9,819 nt of DNA, taken from the NCBI GenBank assembly GCA_903862805.1, contig CAIOZP010000042.1, positions 1 through 9,819 of the forward strand, read 5' to 3'. This document shows positions 1 to 6,622 of this stretch, in pieces. A model generated the notes under the pieces. The model did not search any database. It was not told the origin of the DNA and worked only from the letters and a program-made list of their open reading frames with translations. The DNA is from an uncultured Fibrobacterota bacterium (GTDB taxonomy: Bacteria > Fibrobacterota > Chitinivibrionia > Chitinivibrionales > CAIOZP01). The first letter of the stretch is position 1. The number at the start of each line of letters is the position of its first letter. Position numbers and translations under genes: made by a program.

Positions 1-127
1 ATGCGCCTGCGACTGTACATGTACAAGGATTTTCCTGATTATGTTTGAACAAACCATGGACTTCTCTTGACAAAATACGAATTGAAAACACCGAAATTAC
101 TGGGCTTTTTGATCGAATTTGAGTTGT

Positions 128-1069
128 TCAGCAAGCCCTAAGTACTGGATTTGAGGAAACTTTGCCGTGGGTTTTTGGGTTGGCGGCGCGGAAGGAGGCA
201 TCCCAGGGGGGAGTTGTGTTGTCGGGACAGGCGGTTGGGTTTGTGTAATAGACGTATTCAGTGTTGGCGGGAATGGAACTGGTGAAGGTTTCTGTATAGT
301 TCGCAGAGTAAAAATTGCCTCCTGGAGCAGATTCGAAGGTTTCGGTAACTGTGTCGAGATCTTTATTTCCGATGATGCGTATTGTGTTGGGGGATGGCCT
401 TGAGATCGACATAGAAACGATTGAGGTCTCGGCATAAGCTTCAGACAAGTAATAGCCAACGACATCAAATGCCTCAGAACCCGTGATCGAATACGAAGAG
501 GGCCCGATTTGTAGCACTTCATTTACCGTCCAATACCTGACGTTAATTAAGAGATTTAGGGTTTGATAGAAAGCGTCGAGAGAGTCTTTTTCGGCTGTTG
601 TCAATGTGCCCGAAATCACGGAATAACTACTGCTAAAAGTGTTATTAACCCATGTTCCTAAAATACCTGTACCAGATCCCGATCTCGTTAATGGTAATCC
701 TGTGATAATAACAGCGCCGCTTCCCAAAACTTTTGTACTGTCAACCATGATCATTGAATCGCCAACTACCCTGCATTTAACGGTATCAGCACCAGCCTTC
801 ATTGTAACGGTGTCCATTTGGAGCGTATCTCCACCATTACAGGTCGTTCCGTAGTTGTATGTTGTGTCTTTGGCGATAGTAATAATCAGCAGCGAATCTC
901 CAACGGTTTGCGATGAATATGTTTCAGAAAAAGAAAAGCAACTCTTCCCATCCGTCTCCACCGAACTCACCGGCGTCGTAGATTTCGTCGGACTGTCAAA
1001 ACATCCCGCAACAAGCAAAACCCCGGAAACAGCAGCACAGGCTACCACTGTTGTGACACGTTGCATCAT
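128..1069 (-). CDS. Secreted Ser/Thr-rich lipoprotein of unknown function
   Basis: This encodes 313 residues. The N-terminus has a short basic start, a hydrophobic stretch (about residues 7-21) and a lipobox L-V-A-G-C with the lipidated Cys at 23, so the protein should be exported and anchored in a membrane, probably the outer membrane. The mature part is rich in Ser, Thr, Val and Tyr and looks beta-stranded. A G-T-G-x-L-G-T-W segment near residue 137 recalls the first strand of small lipocalin-like or beta-barrel domains, but this is weak. I do not recognise a family. Two Met codons open the frame, and AGGAG lies 5 bases before the first and 8 before the second, so either could be used. The last 25 residues are polar and end in Cys. 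The stop is TGA. The gene is monocistronic as far as can be seen, with a candidate promoter at 1125-1153. Confidence 0.8.
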   Translation of the reverse strand: MMQRVTTVVACAAVSGVLLVAGCFDSPTKSTTPVSSVETDGKSCFSFSETYSSQTVGDSLLIITIAKDTTYNYGTTCNGGDTLQMDTVTMKAGADTVKCRVVGDSMIMVDSTKVLGSGAVIITGLPLTRSGSGTGILGTWVNNTFSSSYSVISGTLTTAEKDSLDAFYQTLNLLINVRYWTVNEVLQIGPSSYSITGSEAFDVVGYYLSEAYAETSIVSMSISRPSPNTIRIIGNKDLDTVTETFESAPGGNFYSANYTETFTSSIPANTEYVYYTNPTACPDNTTPPWDASFRAANPKTHGKVSSNPVLRAC

Positions 1070-1124
1070 GATAACTCCTATTTAAATGTAAGTGAAACTT
1101 AGTGCGCGAATGTTGCGCGTCATC

Positions 1125-1153
1125 AATATAATTGCGGAAAATTTGGGAGGTAA
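1125..1153 (-). promoter_or_regulatory. Candidate sigma-70-type promoter of the 128-1069 lipoprotein gene
   Basis: On the minus strand TTACCT (1148-1153, 3/6 to the -35 consensus) is followed after exactly 17 bases by TATATT (1125-1130, 5/6 to the -10 consensus). It lies about 55 bases upstream of the lipoprotein start. A direct repeat TGCGCG (1103-1108 and 1114-1119 on the plus strand, 11-base period) sits at or just past the expected transcription start and could be an operator. This is a pattern match only. Confidence 0.35.
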
Positions 1154-1374
1154 TGTTTTTCAGAGAAAAGTGCAGCGGCGAAACGAGTCAAGATACTGAA
1201 ATCGGATGCTTCCACTTAGCCCTCTTGAGGGACAGAGCTTTGCGGTCACATATATGGGCGGGGGAGCCCTTCCATTCTTACCGTTACACCTTCCAGACCG
1301 TCAAGAACGGGGTTTATCTTGTTTGGGGGGAATTCTTCTATTGTCACTAACCAAGAACGCTTATTGCAGATAAA

Positions 1375-1413
1375 AAAAGAGGGGAGAATCCTGTGGCGGT
1401 TCTTCCCTCTTTT
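1375..1413 (-). terminator. Rho-independent terminator of clpP
   Basis: Arms AAAAGAGGGGAGAA (1375-1388) and TTCTTCCCTCTTTT (1400-1413) pair over 14 positions with one non-Watson-Crick pair, around an 11-base loop. On the minus strand the hairpin is followed by a run of seven T (1372-1378, partly in the stem). It starts 21 bases after the clpP stop codon, in the right orientation to end clpP transcription. Confidence 0.8.
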
Positions 1414-1434
1414 CAATATTAGTGGCTTGCGCTT

Positions 1435-2067
1435 CTACTTCTTCGGCTTCGGTGCCTTGGAAATCACTTCGTCAACAAGGCCATATTTCTTGGCTTCCTC
1501 GGCTGACATGAAGTTGTCGCGGTCGGTATCGGTTTCGATGTCTTCAACAGTTTTACCGCTGTGCTTTGCGAGGATCGCATTCAGCAAGGCACGGATTCGC
1601 AGCATCTCGTCGGCTTGAATCTGGATGTCCGATGCCGGTGCGTACATGTTGCCTGAAATGAGCGGCTGGTGGATCATCACGCGGGCGTTGGGCCAGCATG
1701 CGCGCTTGCCTGCGGCACCGGCGGCCAGAAGTACCGCACCCATGCTCGCGGCCTGACCCATGCAGACCGTGCGCACATCGGAATTGACGAAGTGCATCGC
1801 ATCGTAAATCGCCATGCCGGAAGAAATCGCTCCGCCCGGGCTGTTTATGTAAAGCGTAATGTCATCGCTGCTCTTGCTGTCGAAGTAGAGAATCTTGCGG
1901 ACTATTTCGCGCGCGCTGTCATCATCGACCGGTCCCCAGAGAAAAACCTCTCGGTTCTTGATCGCCATATCTTCGATCTCGCGACCGAAAACCATTTGCT
2001 TCATTTCTTCAGCAAATCCGGTTGCCGGCTTGACTGCCGGAGCCTCTTCGTCCATACGGAAGGTCAT
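1435..2067 (-). CDS. clpP: ATP-dependent Clp protease proteolytic subunit ClpP
   Basis: ClpP is the serine peptidase (family S14) that forms the barrel-shaped proteolytic chamber fed by ClpX or ClpA/C unfoldases in the cytoplasm. The 210-residue length is normal. The catalytic triad is visible: Ser108 in G-Q-A-A-S-M-G, His133 in M-I-H-Q-P-L, and Asp184 in T-D-R-D-N-F. The oxyanion strand region Y-I-N-S-P-G-G (residues 73-79) is also present. The N-terminus carries about 20 extra polar residues before the conserved core, probably a flexible or processed leader. AGGAGA lies 4 bases before the ATG, which supports this start. The stop is TAG. Unusually for many bacteria, neither tig nor clpX is adjacent: the gene is followed at once by a terminator, so it is likely transcribed alone. 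Confidence 0.97.
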   Translation of the reverse strand: MTFRMDEEAPAVKPATGFAEEMKQMVFGREIEDMAIKNREVFLWGPVDDDSAREIVRKILYFDSKSSDDITLYINSPGGAISSGMAIYDAMHFVNSDVRTVCMGQAASMGAVLLAAGAAGKRACWPNARVMIHQPLISGNMYAPASDIQIQADEMLRIRALLNAILAKHSGKTVEDIETDTDRDNFMSAEEAKKYGLVDEVISKAPKPKK

Positions 2068-2090
2068 TGTGTCTCCTGTTGTTTTCGTGT

Positions 2091-2119
2091 AATAAAATAT
2101 AAACCGGCACTCACTTCAA
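2091..2119 (-). promoter_or_regulatory. Candidate clpP promoter
   Basis: On the minus strand TTGAAG (2114-2119, 4/6 to -35) and TTTATT (2091-2096, 4/6 to -10) are separated by 17 bases, about 25 bases upstream of the clpP start. The box region is AT-rich. The match is moderate and rests on consensus comparison only. The divergent region also carries a small inverted repeat CCGAT-CCATA-ATCGG (2177-2191) of unknown meaning. I could not find a convincing promoter for the divergent gene at 2279. Confidence 0.3.
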
Positions 2120-2278
2120 GACAGGCTTATCCGCAATGGTTCCGAATAAAGGGTATTTCTATAAATTCACATTCCCCCGATCCATAATCGGCGACTGCGG
2201 AATGCAATCCCGGCCATAAAGCTTGGCGCAACAATTAATTTCTCGGCAACAAAGTTTTTCTTCCGTCTCGGAGGTTTT

Positions 2279-3874
2279 ATGAAGAAGTTAATAATCGTCG
2301 CAGCGGTTGCCGTTGTGGCATCTGTATCGATGGCAGCAACTGTTGCACCGGTGAGAGTTCACCCTGGAAATTTTGATGTGAACGTGACTCCTCAGTTTGT
2401 GTGTCTTGGTTCCGACGATAATTATTATCCTGATGCATTAGACTGGATTGTTAAATTGATCCAGACCAAGACCAATCCAACCGAGACAAGTCCGATTGCC
2501 GCTACATTCGACGGCGTTCCGTCAACCATGTCTTACTACATGAACACGTTCAACAGTGAATGGTACGACATAATCGACACCGTCAACAATCCGTCGGATC
2601 TTGCAACGGAAGCCAAGGCTATTCAGGCTTCAATGAAAGAGGCTTTGGCTCATGGATGCGAGATCGGCGATCACACAAAACACCACGAAACCGGTACCGC
2701 ATCAGCGCTTTCCTATTGGTATTCAGAGATCGACAGTGCCCTCATAGATTTGCAGAAAGTCGGTATTGCAACAGACACCATCGTTGGTTTCAGAACGCCG
2801 TTCCTTTCATACAATGACAGCACCTTCAAGGTTCTTGATTCACTGCACAACTTCAAATACGACTGTTCCATCGAGAGCGGTCTGGATTCTATCACAGACG
2901 GAACGAATTTCGTGTGGCCCTACACCCTCGACAATGGTTCGTTCGCCGATGATTCCGGATCGCTTGCCGCCACCGACAAAGACACGGTTGTCATGGTTGA
3001 CGGTTCTCCGGACACACAGGCGGTTAGGGTCAAGGTCGGCAATCATCCGGGACTGTGGGAAGCTCCTGCATATTGCGTGATTGTTCCGCCGGAACTTCGC
3101 CACCAGATCTGGTTGCAGAGTATTGATACCATTCAAGTGATAAACTACCAGCATGCCGGCCCTAATGACACCCTTGTCCTCGATGGTAGTGGGAATCCGG
3201 TTCCGCTTGACACTGTCAAAGATTCCATTTTTCAAACGGATTTCGATACGACCAACGGAAAAATCACAGGGCTTGACTACAACATGTGGTCGGCACCTTC
3301 AAATGCCGGTCTTGGTATGGACAGTGCACAGTTCTTTGCCACATTGAAATACACGCTTGATCAGCGACTTGCCGGTAACAGGGCACCGTTCTGTTTTGGC
3401 ATTCACAGCAATATCTTTTTCTGTGATCAGGGCGACACGGACGAACACGCACAGCAGTATGGCAGCATGTCGTCACCTCCAAGATCCACCGTGGCTTCAC
3501 GGCGTAATGCTGTGAACCATTTTATTGACTATGCACTCAGCAGGCAGGCGGTTCGTCTCACATCCACGCGTAATATGATCAACTGGTGTGCGAATCCTGT
3601 TCCATTCAGTGCACCTGTCGGAATAGTTCACAACATAATGATCGCAGGGAAAAATCTTTGTGTCAGATTCGCATCAGGCAAGCTCATGATCAGCGGACTT
3701 CCCGCCGGAATGAAAACGTCCGTGTCGTTGTACAATGTTTCCGGCCGTCAGATTGCCAAGACCGCGGCAACCGGTGCATTGTCATGGAAACTGAACGACA
3801 TAGCCGCCGGTTCTTATCTGCTTCGTATGACTGCGCCTGGCTTTGTACATACAAGCTCGCTCATATTGGAATAA
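2279..3874 (+). CDS. Secreted CE4-type polysaccharide (chitin) deacetylase-like protein with C-terminal sorting-like domain
   Basis: This 531-residue protein has a Sec signal peptide (residues 1 to about 20, cut near S-M-A-A). A NodB/CE4-like domain follows at about 35-430. The metal-site motifs are visible: a divergent motif 1, G-S-D-D-N (44-48), where T-F-D-D is usual; motif 2, H-T-K-H-H (132-136), fitting HTxxH; motif 3, F-R-T-P-F (171-175); and F-G-I-H-S with the late His376. The W-P-Y-T-L-D stretch at 213-218 and the R-A-P-F-x-F-G strand resemble fungal and arthropod chitin deacetylases. Such enzymes remove acetyl groups from N-acetylglucosamine polymers; the substrate here is inferred. 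Residues 446-531 form a beta domain (S-L-Y-N-V-S-G-R ... G-S-Y-L-L-R) like the FlgD-like or type IX sorting domains of FCB bacteria. GGAGG lies 4 bases before the ATG. A terminator follows at 3918. Confidence 0.85.
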   Translation: MKKLIIVAAVAVVASVSMAATVAPVRVHPGNFDVNVTPQFVCLGSDDNYYPDALDWIVKLIQTKTNPTETSPIAATFDGVPSTMSYYMNTFNSEWYDIIDTVNNPSDLATEAKAIQASMKEALAHGCEIGDHTKHHETGTASALSYWYSEIDSALIDLQKVGIATDTIVGFRTPFLSYNDSTFKVLDSLHNFKYDCSIESGLDSITDGTNFVWPYTLDNGSFADDSGSLAATDKDTVVMVDGSPDTQAVRVKVGNHPGLWEAPAYCVIVPPELRHQIWLQSIDTIQVINYQHAGPNDTLVLDGSGNPVPLDTVKDSIFQTDFDTTNGKITGLDYNMWSAPSNAGLGMDSAQFFATLKYTLDQRLAGNRAPFCFGIHSNIFFCDQGDTDEHAQQYGSMSSPPRSTVASRRNAVNHFIDYALSRQAVRLTSTRNMINWCANPVPFSAPVGIVHNIMIAGKNLCVRFASGKLMISGLPAGMKTSVSLYNVSGRQIAKTAATGALSWKLNDIAAGSYLLRMTAPGFVHTSSLILE

Positions 3875-3917
3875 TTCTGGTCGGCTGAAAAAGCTGGAAC
3901 GAATGCTTATGAAATAA

Positions 3918-3950
3918 AAAAGGGCCGTCTCAAAACGAGGCGGCCCTTTT
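3918..3950. terminator. Bidirectional Rho-independent terminator between convergent genes
   Basis: Arms AAAAGGGCCGTCTC (3918-3931) and GAGGCGGCCCTTTT (3937-3950) pair over 14 positions with one G-U pair, around the loop AAAAC. Runs of A on the left and T on the right give a U tract in both directions. It lies 43 bases after the stop of the plus-strand deacetylase gene and 65 bases beyond the stop of the minus-strand small lipoprotein gene, so it can serve both. Confidence 0.92.
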
Positions 3951-4015
3951 AGTTACGATCTTGAGTACAAGCCTATCGACGATTTCCTATATCCTACTAA
4001 GCAGATAATTCCAGA

Positions 4016-4285
4016 TTACTTCGCCTTACATTTTTCGCAACGCTCGGTGGCGTCGTCACAGTGTTCGGCGTATGTCGAGACCACCGAACTCATTTCGCGT
4101 TTTTCGTCGTCGGAAAGTGAATCGTATTCGGCGCGAGTGTCACGGGCTTCTTTGCAGATACTTTTGGCATCGTCGCATGGATCGCCGGAGCAATCGAGTT
4201 TAGCGGCGCATCCGCTGAAAAGAAAACAGGTCGTGCCCAATGCAAGAATGGAAAAACCAAAGCCGCCGAGAGTTCGTTTGTTCAT
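4016..4285 (-). CDS. Small cysteine-rich lipoprotein with twin CX6C motifs
   Basis: This encodes 89 residues. A signal sequence with a basic start (M-N-K-R) and a hydrophobic core (about 9-23) ends in the lipobox L-F-S-G-C with lipidated Cys26. The mature 64 residues are very polar and predicted helical, with six further Cys at 32, 37, 44, 76, 83 and 86. The segment C-D-D-A-x3-C occurs twice (37-44 and 76-83), one in each half, suggesting a two-helix hairpin held by disulfides, or a metal site. I know no family for it. It overlaps the ndk stop by 4 bases (ATGA) and has GGAAG 7 bases before its ATG, so it is translationally coupled to ndk. The stop is TAA, and the terminator at 3918-3950 follows. 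Confidence 0.8.
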   Translation of the reverse strand: MNKRTLGGFGFSILALGTTCFLFSGCAAKLDCSGDPCDDAKSICKEARDTRAEYDSLSDDEKREMSSVVSTYAEHCDDATERCEKCKAK

Positions 4286-4725
4286 TGAGATACTTCCGGG
4301 TTGGAGCGTGTGATTTCTATTCCGGAGAAGAAAAATCCGATTTCATAGGCGGCACTGTCGGGGCAATCGGAACCGTGGCAGATGTTACGGTTTTTGGCAG
4401 TGCCCCAGGTGTGCCGGATCGTTCCTTCGGCAGCGTGAGCCGGATCGGTTGCGCCGAGCGCGTCGCGCCATGCGGTTATGGCGTTTTCCTTTTCAAGAAC
4501 AAGCGCGATCATCTCGTCTGACGACATAAACGTTGTCAGGTCGTCGTAGAAAGATGTCTTGCGATGAACGGCGTAAAAGCAACCGGCCTCGTATTTGTCG
4601 AGCTTGATTTTCTTCATCGCTACAACCCTGAAGCCGCGCTCAAGGATCTGGTCGAGAATTTTGCCTTCCAGTTTGCGGGCCATCGCGTCCGGTTTGATCA
4701 GCGCCAGTGTTCTTTCAATAGCCAT
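4282..4725 (-). CDS. ndk: Nucleoside diphosphate kinase
   Basis: Ndk transfers the gamma phosphate of ATP to NDPs or dNDPs through a phosphohistidine, making the NTP pool in the cytoplasm. The 147 residues compare with a usual length of about 140. Visible family features are E-R-T-L-A-L-I-K-P-D-A at the N-terminus with Lys11, the W-R-x-A-L-G-A-T-D-P segment (86-94), G-T-I-R (101-104), and the active-site N-x2-H-G-S-D with His117. Two local differences from common versions are the T-W-G-T-A-K-N-R-N-I-C run before the active His, and Cys in place of Ser after H-G-S-D. Neither touches the catalytic His. GGAGGT lies 6 bases upstream of the ATG. The 90-base gap to the upstream PIN gene may hold its own promoter. 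The stop TGA overlaps the next start. Confidence 0.97.
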   Translation of the reverse strand: MAIERTLALIKPDAMARKLEGKILDQILERGFRVVAMKKIKLDKYEAGCFYAVHRKTSFYDDLTTFMSSDEMIALVLEKENAITAWRDALGATDPAHAAEGTIRHTWGTAKNRNICHGSDCPDSAAYEIGFFFSGIEITRSNPEVSQ

Positions 4726-4815
4726 GCAGAGACCTCCGTTTTATGTCGCAGACAAAATATCGTTTTACACTGAAATTTGGAAGCGGAAATTCATATCGGC
4801 ATTTCGCCGTTCGGT

Positions 4816-5490
4816 TTACAGATACTCAAGTTTGCGGTTGACATCGACAAGCTCAAGCCCAAGACGTTTGGCAACTTCAAGCGCGAAGTCCTGATGGTAC
4901 TGAAGCCTTTCGGTGGGCGGAAGCTGTTTCAGTTCGATCATCTTGCGACCGTACCCGCGCTTGATTTCCCATACCTGATCGTGAATACCACCACGGTCGC
5001 CTTCGAAATGATCCATATCGACGAACATGAACGGCGGCAGGATCGACAGATTGTGATTGTATCCGGCGAGCATATTGACCGCGTTTATGTTTTCGATATA
5101 GCGGACATTCAACAGATGCCGCCAGTTCCAGCTTGCCATGTACGAAATATTTCCCGTGGTCGCGGCTGCTGCGTGCATCGCATCTCCGAAGACATCTTCG
5201 ACCGGTCTGCCCTTGAACGCATTTTCGATATAGGCATCGGCGACGTCTTCAGTTTCGCCATTCTGCATGAAGACCTGCGGCTTGTAGCGTGCAAGAAGTT
5301 CTTCGACACGAATGCGGTACCGCTCGTTGTTCTTTTCGAGCTCTTCGAGTACGACATTGGATATGCAGAAACTGTATCTGCCTGCAGATGCATATTCAAA
5401 AAATTGCCCGACGCGGTCTTTAAGCTCCGAGTCGGAAAAGTTCGCCATCTGATACCAGACGGTTGACTCTACGTAAATTCTGTGGCGCAT
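4816..5490 (-). CDS. PIN-domain protein (VapC-like) with C-terminal extension
   Basis: This encodes 224 residues. Residues 1 to about 155 look like a PIN-domain nuclease: I-Y-V-E-S-T (acidic Glu8 in strand 1, as in the Y-I-E-T-T subgroup), S-N-V-V-L-E-E-L with Glu49 or Glu50, D-A-M-H-A-A-A-A with Asp103, and S-W-N-W-R-H-L with Asn122 at the fourth metal-site position, normal for this subgroup. PIN proteins of this type cleave RNA, often as toxins of type II toxin-antitoxin systems. The usual length is about 150-180 residues. Here about 60 charged, helix-prone residues follow (165-224), resembling the small partner protein encoded beside many such PIN genes. No separate antitoxin gene is adjacent. 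GGAG lies 6 bases before the ATG. The target and toxicity are unknown. Confidence 0.8.
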   Translation of the reverse strand: MRHRIYVESTVWYQMANFSDSELKDRVGQFFEYASAGRYSFCISNVVLEELEKNNERYRIRVEELLARYKPQVFMQNGETEDVADAYIENAFKGRPVEDVFGDAMHAAAATTGNISYMASWNWRHLLNVRYIENINAVNMLAGYNHNLSILPPFMFVDMDHFEGDRGGIHDQVWEIKRGYGRKMIELKQLPPTERLQYHQDFALEVAKRLGLELVDVNRKLEYL

Positions 5491-5520
5491 GTCAGTCTCC
5501 GTTAAAGGCCATTCTCATGC

Positions 5521-5529
5521 GGGGGGGGG
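5521..5529. repeat. Nine-base G/C homopolymer upstream of the PIN-domain gene
   Basis: Nine consecutive G on the plus strand (C on the minus strand) lie 30 bases before the PIN gene start, in a 142-base intergenic region that otherwise holds nothing recognisable. Such tracts slip during replication and can change promoter or leader spacing. Its effect here is unknown. Confidence 0.85.
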
Positions 5530-5632
5530 AAATCTCTCCAAAGATATGATGTGCGAAGTATTTGTGGCTTTGGGAACACTGGCGGGAACAGAAATTTTCA
5601 ACGACACTTGGCAATTACAACGGAGCGATTAG

Positions 5633-6550
5633 TCAGGACGGTTCTTTCACTGCATCGGAGACCGTCTGTTGCATTTCAGCTTCGAACAAGGCCTTCAGAC
5701 CGGAATACATCTGGTCGAGCATTTCGACTTTTTTACGGGCTTCACTGCGTTTCTTGGACGGAATTTCGTTGAAGTCAACCTGCTGCATGGCAATCGGATC
5801 AATTTTGAAAAACCCGTCGCTCTGAAGTGTTGCTCCCATTTCAATCCATGTTTGATCGTAGTTTGCAGTGATTCGCAGTCGGCGTTTGAGGTTGAGGGTT
5901 ATGCGTTGGCGGTTGCTGACAAGCATGACTGATCGGCAGCCGAGAACCTGTGCAATCTGGCGCGCCGCGACAACGATCAGGTTGGCTGGTCGGCAGGCAT
6001 GAAGATCACGCGTGGCAAGACGCACCAGCTCGCGGGCCTGATCTCCCTTTTTCCCCTGAAGTCGGCTGATTTTCATGCACAACTGCGCATCGTGAGTGCC
6101 AAGTACAAAGTTAAGCTCAAAGATGTCCTCGCCGTCAAAATAAAGATGAAGGCAGACTTCGCCTTCGCGATGCGCTTCGTGGACGGCAGTCATTTTTATC
6201 TGAAACGGTTTGCCCGATTTGCACGGCCCTTCGTAAAGGAGCTGGTCGGAGATGATCGCTTTCCCGATAAGAGGCTCCAAGCCAAGGCGGGAAATGGCAT
6301 CGTAATGTTCGATCAGAACATTAACGCGCCCAGCAACATTCAGGCGTGACGAAAAATATGGACGGTGAATCTTGGTCGCAAGCAGAGTGAATACGCTGGT
6401 GGCATTTCCAAGAAGCGGCGAGTCCTGAATGTAATTGAGCCAGCGGCGTATGATTACTGCATGACTAAGGGAATTAAAAACAATCTTGATACGATCTTTG
6501 AATTTTAAATCACGGTTCGAGAGCAGATCTCTTATTTGTCTGTTAGCCAT
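5633..6550 (-). CDS. DUF535 family protein (VirK/YbjX-like)
   Basis: This 305-residue protein matches the length and motif order of the DUF535 family, which includes E. coli YbjX and enterobacterial VirK. Recognisable parts are H-R-P-Y with a later R-V-N-V-L-I-E-H-Y (62-83), G-E-V-C-L-H-L-Y (130-137), I-S-R-L-Q-G (161-166), D-L-H-A-C-R-P (182-188), and G-C-R-S-V-M-L-V-S-N (204-213). Near the end is Y-D-Q-T-W-I-E-M-G (231-239). There is no signal peptide and no membrane segment, so it is probably cytoplasmic or peripheral. The biochemical activity of the family is not known; members in enteric pathogens have been linked to virulence and envelope stress. The ribosome binding site is modest (GGGAA 4 bases upstream). 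It is followed by a 142-base gap before the PIN gene. The stop is TGA. Confidence 0.85.
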   Translation of the reverse strand: MANRQIRDLLSNRDLKFKDRIKIVFNSLSHAVIIRRWLNYIQDSPLLGNATSVFTLLATKIHRPYFSSRLNVAGRVNVLIEHYDAISRLGLEPLIGKAIISDQLLYEGPCKSGKPFQIKMTAVHEAHREGEVCLHLYFDGEDIFELNFVLGTHDAQLCMKISRLQGKKGDQARELVRLATRDLHACRPANLIVVAARQIAQVLGCRSVMLVSNRQRITLNLKRRLRITANYDQTWIEMGATLQSDGFFKIDPIAMQQVDFNEIPSKKRSEARKKVEMLDQMYSGLKALFEAEMQQTVSDAVKEPS

Positions 6551-6622
6551 GTTTTCCCGATTGACGGAGAAAAGTTTCTATTTAATAGCGTGAGGAAAAT
6601 ATTCTCTGCCAACTTCCAGTCT

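Larger units (their letters stand above)
1070..1434. other. Intergenic region between clpP and the lipoprotein gene
   Basis: This 365-base stretch has no convincing gene. From the right it holds the clpP terminator (1375-1413), then about 210 bases without clear structure except a small inverted repeat CCCTC-TT-GAGGG (1220-1231), and finally the candidate promoter and ribosome binding site of the lipoprotein gene. A 72-codon frame at 1132-1350 on the plus strand starts with TTG, has no ribosome binding site placed for that start and reads like noise. A small RNA in the middle part cannot be excluded, but nothing supports one. Confidence 0.6.

Noticed and set aside
14..25. Perfect 12-base palindrome TGTACATGTACA
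   Set aside because: It could be an operator, but it stands at the window edge with no promoter or gene start nearby to give it meaning.
1..48. Short plus-strand frame ending in TGA at 48 as the tail of a gene entering from the left
   Set aside because: It gives only 15 codons with no recognisable sequence. Another frame is open to 69, and nothing allows a choice between them.
61..90. TTGACA at about 67 as a plus-strand promoter
   Set aside because: No -10 box is found 16-18 bases downstream, and the only gene beyond it runs on the opposite strand.
97..522. Minus-strand proline-rich reading frame of 141 residues
   Set aside because: It overlaps the lipoprotein gene in another frame on the same strand, and lacks a signal sequence, a ribosome binding site and recognisable domains. 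The lipoprotein frame has a lipobox and a good ribosome binding site.
1669..2187. Plus-strand frame of 172 codons opposite clpP
   Set aside because: It is the antisense shadow of clpP; its His- and Ala-rich composition and lack of motifs fit a shadow.
4777..5466. Long plus-strand frame of 229 codons opposite the PIN gene
   Set aside because: It is antisense to a protein with clear PIN motifs and a ribosome binding site, and it shows no motifs of its own. Such long antisense frames are common opposite genes with biased third positions.
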